Part shown: positions 34,840 through 43,373 of the stretch, in pieces
Layout: each line of letters starts with the position of its first letter
How positions within the stretch are numbered: the first letter of the stretch is position 1
Source of the DNA: an uncultured Saprospiraceae bacterium
GTDB lineage: Bacteria > Bacteroidota > Bacteroidia > Chitinophagales > Saprospiraceae
Assembly: GCA_938016265.1 (NCBI GenBank)
Contig: CALLWB010000081.1
Coordinates: 27,736 to 91,735 of the forward strand
Reading direction: 5' to 3'
Length of the DNA stretch: 64,000 bases
Made by a program: the position numbers and the translations under genes
The notes under the pieces: model-generated
The model's database searches: none
The model's input: only the letters and a program-made list of their open reading frames with translations
What the model was told of the DNA's origin: nothing

Positions 34840-35895
34840 ATGAAAAACAGCTATACACAACTATCCATTCTAATCCTGGCACTCCTGTTCGTTTTTACAG
34901 GGCTGAAGGGGCAGGATGCACATTGGTCACAATTTTCTAATACCCCGTTGCGACTTAGCCCAGCGATGTCTGGTGTCTATGAAGGCGATTGGCGATTAGG
35001 CGCAAACTATCGCGAGCAATGGGCGAGTGTTATCGGACCCAATCCTTATCGTAGCATTCATGCTAGTTTTGATAAGCGATTTTTTGCGATCAAAAATGAC
35101 TACTTTTCTGTAGGACTAAATTTGATGAATGACCAGGGAGGTGCTGGTGGATATATGACCAATGAGGCACACCTTAGCCTTTCTTACCTCAAACAAGTGG
35201 CTGGTAGCAGACTTACCGGTATGGCGCAATACATTGTTGCAGGTTTACAAGTCGGACTTGGACAACGTCAGGTAAATTGGGACGAATTTTCTTACAGCGC
35301 CCAGTTTAATGATAATTCTGGTATTTTTGATCCTACGCTTCCTACGAATGAGCAAGTAGGAATTAGCAGTACCTTATATCCTGATATCAATGCAGGATTG
35401 ATGTGGTACGGTGTTTTTGATGATCGAAAAAGTTTGTATTTAGGATTAGCGGCACATCATCTTAATAAACCAGATATCTCTTTCTTTGCTGAGCAAACTG
35501 ATTTTTTACATAATAAATACTCGATCTACGCGGGTGCAGAATACCCAATGGGCGAATACTTTAGTTTGATGCCTAGTGGTCAGGTAGTTTTACAGGGGCC
35601 TTCTCTGGAGATTATGGCTGGATTGAACATTCGGTATATGAATGACGATTGGAAGGAAGTAGCGCTTCGCGCAGGAGCTTGGGGACGAGTCGTCGGAAAA
35701 GAAACAGGAATGGGCACAGATGCGATTGTCGCTATGGCAGCCATCGAATTTGAACGAATTGTACTTGGGATTAGTTATGACGTAAACACTTCAACGCTTG
35801 TAGCGGCTTCTAATCGCCGTGGAGCGTTTGAATTGTCGTTGTATTATACACACCCAGGAAGAACGAAGGGCGAGTTGAAATGTCCTAAGTTTTAG
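34840..35895 (+). CDS. PorP/SprF family T9SS outer-membrane protein
   Basis: The family is a 12-14 strand outer-membrane beta-barrel found beside gliding and T9SS genes. After the signal peptide (ending LKGQ) comes the diagnostic DAHWSQFSNTPLRLSPAMSG and GDWRLGANYREQWASV. The C-terminal half has alternating aromatic strands. The length, 351, is typical. SprF proteins are needed for surface export or anchoring of particular T9SS cargo such as SprB, and genomes carry many copies, each often near a cargo gene. Here the giant SprB-repeat protein at 43895 and the repeat proteins at 8983 and 16228 are potential clients, but none is adjacent. Confidence 0.88.
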   Translation: MKNSYTQLSILILALLFVFTGLKGQDAHWSQFSNTPLRLSPAMSGVYEGDWRLGANYREQWASVIGPNPYRSIHASFDKRFFAIKNDYFSVGLNLMNDQGGAGGYMTNEAHLSLSYLKQVAGSRLTGMAQYIVAGLQVGLGQRQVNWDEFSYSAQFNDNSGIFDPTLPTNEQVGISSTLYPDINAGLMWYGVFDDRKSLYLGLAAHHLNKPDISFFAEQTDFLHNKYSIYAGAEYPMGEYFSLMPSGQVVLQGPSLEIMAGLNIRYMNDDWKEVALRAGAWGRVVGKETGMGTDAIVAMAAIEFERIVLGISYDVNTSTLVAASNRRGAFELSLYYTHPGRTKGELKCPKF

Positions 35896-35924
35896 AATTG
35901 ATTTAGAAAAATAATTTTAATATA

Positions 35925-35950
35925 AAACCCGGCGGACTGTCGGGTTTTTT
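35925..35950 (+). terminator. Intrinsic terminator after the PorP/SprF gene
   Basis: AAACCCG pairs with CGGGTTT across a nine-base loop, and TTTGTTTT follows. It begins about 30 bases after the stop codon. Confidence 0.85.
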
Positions 35951-36035
35951 GTTTTGGTATATTGCTTATTTGTAGATCTTAAAACGAGCCTTTACTCGAC
36001 CGTCAACCAAACTTATAAAAGCAAAACCCCATTCC

Positions 36036-36719
36036 ATGATCAAAACGAAAAACATTGCATTTCTGGCAATTGTAGTGAGCCTTATCTTTAGTGGCTGCGC
36101 TTCAAAAAAATACTTGGGGCACTACGAATATGCCTTTCACGGGCCGATGTCTAGTTTTTTTAATTTACATCTGGAAAAAGATAAGTCATTTACCTTCCAG
36201 TCGCATACTGGTATTTCCGGGACTAGGGGATTCGGGGAATATTCCATAGAAAATGATACCATCTATTTAAACTACTATGGGATGCCGGATAGCATAAGGT
36301 ATAGAAAACAGGAAAATGGAGTGCTTAAATTTGAGAAAACGGCCAATCCAACAAATGCCCATTCCTTAATAAAGATAAAAGTCATAACCGTTCAACAATT
36401 GGATACGCTTCCCTTGGTTGGTTTCTCAAGCAATGTGCAGTCGAGGATAGAACAAAAAACCGGAGATATCGATCTTTTCAAAGGGGAAGTAGAGTATAAA
36501 ATTTTGAAGAGGGAGTTTCCTGTTTCTGCAGCAATCCATTTCTTAGGATTCGATTCGCAAGAGCTAGAGTTTGAGGTAGGGGATTTTGATTATAGTGTTT
36601 TGGTGAAATTGAATGAAATCCCGCCAGAAGCTATTGGTTGGCTAAATGGGAAAAGGCAGTATCCGATAAAAATGGTGGATGGTAAATTCAAGATTAGTAA
36701 TATGACGAAGGTGGAGTAG
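36036..36719 (+). CDS. Lipoprotein of unknown function
   Basis: The lipobox LIFSGC places the lipidated Cys at residue 21. The mature part is a beta-rich 200-residue protein. A first half (GHYEYAFHGPMSSFFNLHLEKDKSFTFQ) resembles a lipocalin-like barrel start; the second half (KGEVEYKILKREFP) looks like a carboxypeptidase-regulatory-type sandwich. Both are guesses. It stands between two terminators or gaps and shows no operon partner. Membrane localisation is inferred. Confidence 0.7.
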   Translation: MIKTKNIAFLAIVVSLIFSGCASKKYLGHYEYAFHGPMSSFFNLHLEKDKSFTFQSHTGISGTRGFGEYSIENDTIYLNYYGMPDSIRYRKQENGVLKFEKTANPTNAHSLIKIKVITVQQLDTLPLVGFSSNVQSRIEQKTGDIDLFKGEVEYKILKREFPVSAAIHFLGFDSQELEFEVGDFDYSVLVKLNEIPPEAIGWLNGKRQYPIKMVDGKFKISNMTKVE

Positions 36720-36886
36720 CGTTATTCTAACTTCTGATTAAGGCTTTTATTCTTGGAATAATTTTACGTCGGCTCCTCAGGGCAAGTACCGCTTCTCCAT
36801 ATTTAAGAATTGTCCTATGTAAACCTACCTGCTGTGCTACGAAGGGCAGGGGACATATTTCATAAAGTAAGGGGCAAAAAGATTAA

Positions 36887-37849
36887 TTATGGTTTTACCA
36901 CGTTTAAAATTCCTCCGCTGCTACTGTTCAGATTAACCGTACCGCCGGGTTGAATAGTGATGTCATAGCAATTTGCAGCTGGATTTGGTGCTCCGAGGAT
37001 AAGTGGATCATTGGCAACATTAGGAATAACAACGCTGGAGGTGATCGTTGGAACACTTAACCGATCCCAGTTGCAGGGATCAAACCAATCGGTGTCCACA
37101 CAACCCGTCCAGGTCCAAGTGGTTCCAAGGCCAGAGCTCGTGCAGGATCCACAGGGGCTTAGCAAAGAAAGAGATAAGGAATCAAGATAGTAATAATCAA
37201 ACATAGGGAGAAAAGGGGCAGATGGATTGAACATTCCTCCTACTTGTCCAGTTTCAAAACTCACTGCAATACCGGTTACGTCAAATGGGGCTATAAATGT
37301 TACTGTAATGCTTGTCCATGCGGAGTTGCTAAGCGTAATAGGCGTATTCGACAGCAACGTTAACGGGACTAAGGTGGCAGGAGAGATGTCTGCGCAGTTT
37401 TGAGTGCCGTATACTTTTATTGCCGTATTTAGATTGGCTGCCCCATTATAAACAGGCCCATTTGAAATTGCTGCTCTTGAAATACACGTAAATTTATACA
37501 TGCTATTGGCGTCAAGGTTTGTTCCCAGGCACTGCCCTATTTGTGTGGCTAGCGTAAACTGATTGCTCCAAAGTCCACCATACCCACTTCCATGAGGCGG
37601 TGCACCAGGGCTAGTAAAAAACCACTGGGTCACAGGAGTCCACCCACAATTGAAATAATCCGGCAGGTTCCAATCATCAATCCAGTCAACCACCACTGGC
37701 CAATCTCCCTGTGAATTTGGGCAGGAAGTGTAGGACTCAAAACTAGGATTGGTGAGTAAGTTTTGCGCGTAGTTGTGTCCAAGGGAAAAAACAACTATGG
37801 CGACAAGAATAGTAGCACGCAGGTAAATAGGGCTTCTTGTATTTGGCAT
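36887..37849 (-). CDS. Secreted CBM-like protein without sorting tail
   Basis: A signal peptide of about 28 residues ends HNYAQ. Residues 30-235 carry a jelly-roll-like domain: NLLTNPSFESYTSCPN at the start and TFIAPFDVTGIAVSFE, DYYYLDSLSLSLL near the end, the pattern seen at the N-terminus of many Bacteroidota OmpA or gliding-related proteins. The C-terminal 70 residues (WTWTGCVDTDWFDPCNWD, then VPTITSSVVIP) look like the start of a repeat that in related secreted proteins precedes a T9SS tail. Here the protein stops at VVKP with no such tail, so it may be C-terminally truncated or use another route. Carbohydrate binding is plausible but unproven. Confidence 0.7.
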   Translation of the reverse strand: MPNTRSPIYLRATILVAIVVFSLGHNYAQNLLTNPSFESYTSCPNSQGDWPVVVDWIDDWNLPDYFNCGWTPVTQWFFTSPGAPPHGSGYGGLWSNQFTLATQIGQCLGTNLDANSMYKFTCISRAAISNGPVYNGAANLNTAIKVYGTQNCADISPATLVPLTLLSNTPITLSNSAWTSITVTFIAPFDVTGIAVSFETGQVGGMFNPSAPFLPMFDYYYLDSLSLSLLSPCGSCTSSGLGTTWTWTGCVDTDWFDPCNWDRLSVPTITSSVVIPNVANDPLILGAPNPAANCYDITIQPGGTVNLNSSSGGILNVVKP

Positions 37850-38047
37850 ATACTAAAGATAATGAATTTGACACACTTTTAGAAGTACTGACTACCTTTT
37901 GCTTTTAGATCGCAGGTCAAACCAATTTCCATCTATATTCATTTACAAAAAAAAAGATTACCTTACTTTATAAATTACTATTCTCGGGATTGGTCTACTA
38001 ATGGTTTAAGAGGTCAGGAGTATTGCCAAAATCAAAAAAACTACTTC

Positions 38048-39265
38048 GTGAAATTTTATTATTTAATTGTAGCCTTATTGCTAGGGGCTAACTTGTTGGA
38101 GGGGCAGCATATTCCTAGTTATTCTCCACCAGCAATTGATTTCCCGCATCATAATCAAAATCCATATTATTTTGGACAGCAACAGAAGACAAGTAAGTCC
38201 CTAAAGTTATTGCTTAGTTTGAAGGGGTATGCTCCAGGGTATATCATAAAAAATAATCAGGATACCATTTCAGGATTGATCAACCATACCTATACAGATG
38301 GGGACCGGCACTTGTGTATTAAATTTTTGTTGGACGGTGAGAAAAAAGAGTATTCTCCAAGAAATTTAAAGGGCTGTACCTGGAATGGTAAAAACTATAA
38401 AACCTACAAACATGATAAAATCAGCAATTTGATGGAGCAAGAAGTAGAAGGCGAATTAACGCTGATGAGCTACCATAGGATTGTTCCAGTTGAAAGTAAT
38501 AGTGTGTTAGACTTTGAGGCGAAGGACGAATTAATGATGTACGTTGGCAAGCAATACCTTCTACGAACAAAAAACTCTGAGGAGTTTTATGAAATTGATA
38601 AATACAATTTTGACGAGTTAATCAATGATCTGTTTGCAGGGTATGATACCATAACCACCTATTTGTCAAATAAAAAAAGATCAATAAAAGATCTACCTGA
38701 AATCGTCGAGTTATGCAATCAACAGATTACGGATGCTCCAGCTCCCCCAGCAGATTTTTTCCAAGAAGGGTATTTGATAACGAAACGTATGGATACAATA
38801 GTCGGCAAATTGGGGTTTGATCCTACACAGAATAACATGCAAGTCGTTTTTAAAGCTACCGAAAACAGCAAACCCGCGATCTATTTCCCACATGAACTTT
38901 ATGGGTTTTACAGCGCCAAAACAGATTTAATCCTATCCGATAAGGTGGAATCCATACAACGGTTTTTGAAGCGGGAAACCAAGGGGAAATACATGAGTCT
39001 TTATGCTATCCCCAGCAGCCAAACGGAAGGGAAATCAGTTTTCTATTTGAAACTAGAGCCCAAGGGCGTATCCTGGTATATCGATGAAAGAAACTTCAAA
39101 TCAGAAGCGAAATATGATTTTTCAGGCTATAGACCAATCCTCAAAAAACTGAACAGTGGCGAATTGAGGTATGATAACTTACCTGCATTGGTGGAATTAT
39201 ACAACCAACTGAAAGCAGAAAAGATAGCGGATAAACAATCGGGAGAGAACGGTAGAAAGGAGTAG
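38048..39265 (+). CDS. Secreted protein with two copies of a Bacteroidota-only domain
   Basis: The start is a GTG at 38048, giving the signal peptide MKFYYLIVALLLGANLLEGQ; no ATG nearby gives a comparable N-terminus. Residues 60-200 and 240-385 are two diverged copies of one domain, with matching blocks GYIIKNNQDTISGLI and GYLITKRMDTIVGKL, followed by IKFLLDGEKKEYSP and VVFKATENSKPAIYFP. The domain recurs in many Bacteroidota genomes and is uncharacterised. A basic C-terminus (KIADKQSGENGRKE) ends the protein. It is probably periplasmic. It is isolated, with a REP-like element downstream. Confidence 0.7.
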   Translation: MKFYYLIVALLLGANLLEGQHIPSYSPPAIDFPHHNQNPYYFGQQQKTSKSLKLLLSLKGYAPGYIIKNNQDTISGLINHTYTDGDRHLCIKFLLDGEKKEYSPRNLKGCTWNGKNYKTYKHDKISNLMEQEVEGELTLMSYHRIVPVESNSVLDFEAKDELMMYVGKQYLLRTKNSEEFYEIDKYNFDELINDLFAGYDTITTYLSNKKRSIKDLPEIVELCNQQITDAPAPPADFFQEGYLITKRMDTIVGKLGFDPTQNNMQVVFKATENSKPAIYFPHELYGFYSAKTDLILSDKVESIQRFLKRETKGKYMSLYAIPSSQTEGKSVFYLKLEPKGVSWYIDERNFKSEAKYDFSGYRPILKKLNSGELRYDNLPALVELYNQLKAEKIADKQSGENGRKE

Positions 39266-39304
39266 ATATAAAGCAGAAAGACGCAGGTTTACCCATTGAC
39301 CAGC

Positions 39305-39341
39305 GAAATCAATCTGCAGAGGGCGAATGCTGATTCGCCCC
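39305..39341. repeat. REP-like element, GGGCGAAT hairpin, copy 2
   Basis: GGGCGAAT at 39320-39327 pairs with ATTCGCCC at 39332-39339 around GCTG. AAATCAATCTGCAGAG precedes it, as at 31264. This copy has a longer stem than the other. Confidence 0.55.
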
Positions 39342-39382
39342 CACACCATTTATTTTGAATCCTCCCCCTTCCATTCACCCAC

Positions 39383-39414
39383 AAAAAAAGGGCTTACCAC
39401 TTGGATAAGCCCTT
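39383..39414 (-). terminator. Intrinsic terminator for the 39455 gene
   Basis: Read on the minus strand, AAGGGCTTA pairs with TAAGCCCTT and is followed by seven T. It begins about 40 bases after the stop codon of the minus-strand lipoprotein gene. Confidence 0.85.
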
Positions 39415-39454
39415 ATATCAAAATTTCACTCAAAACTAAAATTAAAGTTGGGGA

Positions 39455-39952
39455 CTAAAACAGATCGTTTATTTGTTGACCGCTTTCTATTAGGGTGTTG
39501 TTGTCTAAATCGTTGTCGTCGTTTTGGGTGGTGTCATCGATGAAGATGTCAGGATCAAAAGATATTTCCAACTCATACTCTGGAGGGAACTCGCCCTCTG
39601 CTGGGGAAGAAATATTCCAGGTGCGGGTATATTCTAAGCGAAGAGTAGCACCCGCATCCAATCTTTCAAAAGTGCCAGTAGCAACAATGGTCGCCAAGCC
39701 ACCAGGATTGGTTTCGTATAGGCGAATGCTTTGTTGGCCGGAGCCGGATACAAAATCATCGCCACCGTTATTCGTCACTACCCCTCGAATGGTTGCAGTG
39801 CCCTCAAAATCCTGCATCATCGGATTTATCCCAGAAGCAGTAAATTCGATAGCACTGGCTACTAAATCGATGTCAAATACTTCCTCCTTTTCTAAACAAG
39901 AAGTAAGAACAAAGAGGGAAAACAGGAAGAATACTACATTATATTTTTTCAT
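39455..39952 (-). CDS. Small CARDB-like lipoprotein
   Basis: The lipobox FVLTSC places the lipidated Cys at residue 19. The mature 145 residues contain one beta-sandwich that resembles a CARDB cell-adhesion domain: ATIRGVVTNNGGDDFVSGSG, SIRLYET and LDAGATLRLEYTRTW. The tail is acidic (DDTTQNDDNDLDNN). It lies 85 bases after a beta-helix lipoprotein on the same strand, so the two may share a transcript. The surface or periplasmic role is unknown. Confidence 0.75.
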   Translation of the reverse strand: MKKYNVVFFLFSLFVLTSCLEKEEVFDIDLVASAIEFTASGINPMMQDFEGTATIRGVVTNNGGDDFVSGSGQQSIRLYETNPGGLATIVATGTFERLDAGATLRLEYTRTWNISSPAEGEFPPEYELEISFDPDIFIDDTTQNDDNDLDNNTLIESGQQINDLF

Positions 39953-40036
39953 TATAATTGGTTGATTGTTGAAACGGACTTTTGTTTTCTAGCACCTCAA
40001 AGTCCTGTTTTTTGATATAGAATAGGGGTTGGGATA

Positions 40037-41260
40037 TTAAAAACAGACATCGCTTTCGTCTAGGCGTTCGAAGATGTTGCTTGTAGCAATGTCCGAATTG
40101 ATCGTCGCATTAGCAGATGATTTGTATGCAAAACCGCAGGCCATACCATCACTGATCGTACAGTTTGTCATGCTGACCGCCCCTCTCCAAATTGCGATAT
40201 TTGCATCTGCAGTAATACCGGCACCAAGGTTGTCTTTGCCTCCATTTCTTATGATACAATGATCTAAGGTGTGGGTGTTGCTTGATCCATCCAGGAAGAT
40301 TCCATCCCAGTACCCTTTTGTCCTAGTACTTCCTTCGAAAATAATGGGTTCTTGTTGGTTTCCGATGGCGGTAAGTTGCCCTGTTGCTGCTTTTAATTCT
40401 CCGCCAGGTCCAAACTGTAGGACAACGCCTGGTGCCAGAGTGAGGTCAGATCTGATGTCCAACTCATTTGAGTGTACCGGATCCTCGATCAAATAAGTAG
40501 CCGTACCAGAGAGTTTGTTCCATGTGACAGGAAGGCTATTGTTGAGTACCGCCGAATTTACCTGAACACCAATATGCCCGTTAAAACCAAAGGTTGTTCC
40601 CCCATCAATATTGTGGACTTCTTTGGGTGACATATAGATAGCAGACAAGGTGTTATTGTTAAATACATTGGTACTAAACGATAGCAAGGTGGCTTCGTTA
40701 CTCAAGGCTAAACCGTGAGAGGTGGAGCTTTCGATCCTTGTGTTAGATAGCTTTATCTCTCCTTGTACTCGAAGACCTGCTGCTGGAAGCTGGAAAGTAG
40801 TGCTTTGACTTTTTCCACCATGCTGAATGATGCAATGATTGAATACATTCTGTATGTTTTCTGAGTTGATGAGGATGCCGTCCCAGGAGCCTGGAGTTTG
40901 TTCTTCCCCTCTAAATACAATTGGCTCGTCTGCAGTACCGTTTGCAGTAATGCTACCTCCTAGGAAAACGTAGGCTTCTGCGTTCCGAACAAACTCTACG
41001 ATCACCCCTGCTGGTATGGTAAGGTTTGCTTTTACTTGCCATCCTTCTCTTGTCACCAAGTAGTCGGGTGCGGTTTCACATTCGTTCCAGTCTTCCCAAA
41101 CTTCGTCGGTGTCGATATGGTAGTCGATTACGCGTGGGCCTGCTATTGTCGTTGCTTCACATGGCTCTATTTCTTCTACACAGCCCGGGAGAAGGAATAA
41201 AAGAAAAAAGAAGGAAACAATGGGAGTTAAAAAACTGATTTTTTTAATTGTGTAATTCAT
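40037..41260 (-). CDS. Beta-helix lipoprotein
   Basis: The start at 41260 is chosen over 41272 because it begins MNYTIKK with a proper signal sequence and puts the lipobox FLLPGC at about residue 27. The rest is a right-handed parallel beta-helix of repeated rungs: ITANGTADEPIVFRG, WDGILINSENIQNVFNHCIIQ and LDHCIIRNGGKDN, with the ladder WDGI/HCII/GG repeated in two blocks (about residues 75-230 and 245-400). Such lipoproteins commonly bind or cleave polysaccharide; catalytic residues cannot be placed. It is likely cotranscribed with the CARDB-like lipoprotein downstream. Confidence 0.8.
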   Translation of the reverse strand: MNYTIKKISFLTPIVSFFFLLFLLPGCVEEIEPCEATTIAGPRVIDYHIDTDEVWEDWNECETAPDYLVTREGWQVKANLTIPAGVIVEFVRNAEAYVFLGGSITANGTADEPIVFRGEEQTPGSWDGILINSENIQNVFNHCIIQHGGKSQSTTFQLPAAGLRVQGEIKLSNTRIESSTSHGLALSNEATLLSFSTNVFNNNTLSAIYMSPKEVHNIDGGTTFGFNGHIGVQVNSAVLNNSLPVTWNKLSGTATYLIEDPVHSNELDIRSDLTLAPGVVLQFGPGGELKAATGQLTAIGNQQEPIIFEGSTRTKGYWDGIFLDGSSNTHTLDHCIIRNGGKDNLGAGITADANIAIWRGAVSMTNCTISDGMACGFAYKSSANATINSDIATSNIFERLDESDVCF

Positions 41261-41407
41261 AATTTTTAGCATTTTTTAATGATTGTAATCTTGGTTATTA
41301 TTATTGTTTAGTAATGGTTTGCAGTAGCAAGTTGCTGGTTTTCATACGAGTTGTCTAACCAATTTTTGCCTCCAGGTGATAAAAAATGTTTATAAAAATG
41401 AATTTGG

Positions 41408-41432
41408 TTTATTCTTCTTTTTGAAGAATAAA
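41408..41432. promoter_or_regulatory. Ten-base perfect hairpin upstream of the beta-helix lipoprotein
   Basis: TTTATTCTTC and GAAGAATAAA are perfect arms around five T. The site lies 150 bases upstream of the minus-strand start at 41260. It could be an operator or RNA hairpin. Confidence 0.35.
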
Positions 41433-41569
41433 TATGCTTAATCTGTTGATTTTTAGTGAATAATGAAAGGGGGTTGTTGTCTTTTTATTAAGTGGGAATT
41501 TGGGGCATGTGATTTTTTTAAAAGGTTTTGGTGTTTGAATTCTTTTGATTACTTAGCACTAGAGGTACT

Positions 41570-41742
41570 AGGAAATTACGGAGTCTGCCTTCGGACGTGC
41601 AGCAGGCCGGTACTTCGCACCTTCATCTCCTTATACTCGGTTTACCAGCGGTTCGCACTAGGTTACAGGCGGGGCCTGCTAGGGTTCCATTAGTAGCGAA
41701 AACGCAAGTATTCAGCCCTAGTAGGCCCTATGGGGCTGAATA
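41570..41742. repeat. Composite intergenic repeat with alternative hairpins
   Basis: CTGCCTTCGGACGTGCAGC at 41585-41603 recurs in changed form at 47559-47577. Further on, GGGCCTGCTAGGG (41672-41684) pairs with CCCTAGTAGGCCC (41716-41728), while TATTCAGCCC (41709-41718) pairs with GGGCTGAATA (41733-41742). The two hairpins overlap and exclude each other. No reading frame in it is credible. Confidence 0.5.
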
Positions 41743-41762
41743 GTAGGAATTCTTTCACCTAA

Positions 41763-41792
41763 AAAAGCCTCTCCTTTTGGCAAAGGAGAGGC
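41763..41792 (-). terminator. Intrinsic terminator for the 41823 gene
   Basis: On the minus strand GCCTCTCCTTT pairs with AAAGGAGAGGC and is followed by six T. It begins 30 bases after the stop codon of the minus-strand fibre-like gene. Confidence 0.9.
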
Positions 41793-41822
41793 GACCTGTA
41801 TCATTGTTTTTTTTGCTTAAAC

Positions 41823-43373
41823 CTAGTAGTAGTAGGCAATCGCCCTCAATTGTCTGGACCAGACTTTGGACCCGCCTAGATAAGTGGTGCTGCCTGCGGA
41901 ATTATTTAAGGTGTGGCCGGAGGTGGTGGAGCCTACTGCCCATTGCACTTTGATTGCATGATTTCCTGCTTGCAGGTTTTGAGCGATATAAGAAAGGCTG
42001 ATAGATTGATCCCAGGAGGCATTGGCTTGAAGGTGACCAAAATTGACCGGCACTCCATCCACTAAAATTCGGAAAGCTCCCCAAGGTAATCCAGAACCAC
42101 CAGTATACAAGGTAGCGTCCCAGCTTACCACAACATCAGCTTCTTTTACCAATGTAATATTAAGCAGCATATCTGGCATGTCTACCCAGGATTTGGTAGA
42201 TATCCCGATCGATGTGGTCCCTATTGCTTGCCAGGTGTCGGTTAGTTTGAGTGGCATTCTTTTCATATTTCCGGAAGCATCGGCGACTACAATATCGTCG
42301 GTATCGCTACCCGTAGGCAGATTTCGAACTCTCAAATCGCCATCAATATCCAGCTTTGTAGTTGGAACAGGGACACCAATACCAACATTCCCTTGAGTAA
42401 AAATATCGTCCGTAATATTATCCGGTTGGACAGTCAATCCGACTTCGTACCAATCATGGCCATTCAAGTTGGACAAGTCTACTGATTGAATACCTCCGCC
42501 ATCGATGATGTTTAGATTATTGCCCACCAGATTGACGCCCATATTGTACTCGTTGGTTGGATCGGCATCTGCATCGTTGACATTGTCTGTCAACATCACG
42601 TTGTTGCCGTTACTAATACTAAGTGTTTGGCCGGTGAGGGTTAAGATTTGGTCGTCAGTGTTGTCGAGGTAAGGCGAAAGGTCGAGGGGAGACGCGCTGC
42701 CTGTTCCGTTGGTGCTAATGGTCAATTCATGAGTGGATGGATCGAGGGTTAAGTCCTGGATTTCATTTGCTGGATCGGCATCTGCATCGTTGACATTGTC
42801 TGTCAGCATCACGTTGTTGCCATTACTAATACTAAGTGTTTGGCCACTGAGAGTTAGGGTTTGGTCGTCGGTGTTGTCGAGGTAGGGAGTTAGGTCTAGG
42901 GGAGATGTGCTGCCTGTTCCGTTGGTACTGATGGTCAATTCATGAGTGGACGCATCGAGGGTTAAGTCCTGGATTTCGTTGGTAATATCGCCATCTTCCT
43001 CTGTGATTGTTAGTGGAGCTGCGATGGTTCCATCGCCGGTGATATTCGTTCCTGAGGTATTGACTACGTCGTTACCCCAGCTGTCTCCGGTTCCGGTGCC
43101 TACTTGATCCCATGCTAGGTTTGGGCCATTCCAATAAAAAAACTTTGAAAGATCTTTGTCGTAGACGAGCATCCCATCTTCGGTCGGTGTCAACGCTGTT
43201 CCCAGGGCCATGCGTGCTACCGTCGTCAATCGGGAAACTAATATCCCTTTGTCGGTGGAGCTGATGTCTAATACTGCTTGAGGGTTGGGGGTGGAGGTGC
43301 CAATTCCAACGTTGTTTTGGGCGAATAGCCAATAGCTGTTTAATAAAAGAAATAGAATAATAATTTGCTTCAT
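41823..43373 (-). CDS. Secreted fibre-like repeat protein
   Basis: A signal peptide (residues 1-19, ending LFAQ) leads to NNVGIGTSTPNPQAVLDISS, the opening motif of a large class of Bacteroidota surface and phage-like fibre proteins; the sequence at 3165 opens similarly (NVGINEPTPTNSLHIS). Residues 132-275 contain two near-identical units of 71 residues (NEIQDLTLDxSTHELTIS...NDADADP). Around residue 335 the NVGIGVPVPTTKLDIDGDL motif recurs. The last 120 residues are a beta-sandwich (VVVSWDATLYTGGSG, WGAFRILVDGVPVNFG) of unknown function. There is no collar domain, sorting tail or lipobox. Likely extended, possibly trimeric, at the cell surface. Confidence 0.8.
   Translation of the reverse strand: MKQIIILFLLLNSYWLFAQNNVGIGTSTPNPQAVLDISSTDKGILVSRLTTVARMALGTALTPTEDGMLVYDKDLSKFFYWNGPNLAWDQVGTGTGDSWGNDVVNTSGTNITGDGTIAAPLTITEEDGDITNEIQDLTLDASTHELTISTNGTGSTSPLDLTPYLDNTDDQTLTLSGQTLSISNGNNVMLTDNVNDADADPANEIQDLTLDPSTHELTISTNGTGSASPLDLSPYLDNTDDQILTLTGQTLSISNGNNVMLTDNVNDADADPTNEYNMGVNLVGNNLNIIDGGGIQSVDLSNLNGHDWYEVGLTVQPDNITDDIFTQGNVGIGVPVPTTKLDIDGDLRVRNLPTGSDTDDIVVADASGNMKRMPLKLTDTWQAIGTTSIGISTKSWVDMPDMLLNITLVKEADVVVSWDATLYTGGSGLPWGAFRILVDGVPVNFGHLQANASWDQSISLSYIAQNLQAGNHAIKVQWAVGSTTSGHTLNNSAGSTTYLGGSKVWSRQLRAIAYYY
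42552..42977 (-). repeat. Two tandem 213-bp in-frame repeats
   Basis: GGATCGGCATCTGCATCGTT occurs at 42559 and again at 42772, exactly 213 bases (71 codons) apart. The two units are nearly identical in DNA, including silent positions, which points to recent duplication or gene conversion. Confidence 0.8.

Noticed and set aside
41463..41693. Small plus-strand gene of 76 codons
   Set aside because: It lies in the composite GC-rich repeat with alternative hairpins, and its sequence is unlike the neighbouring proteins.
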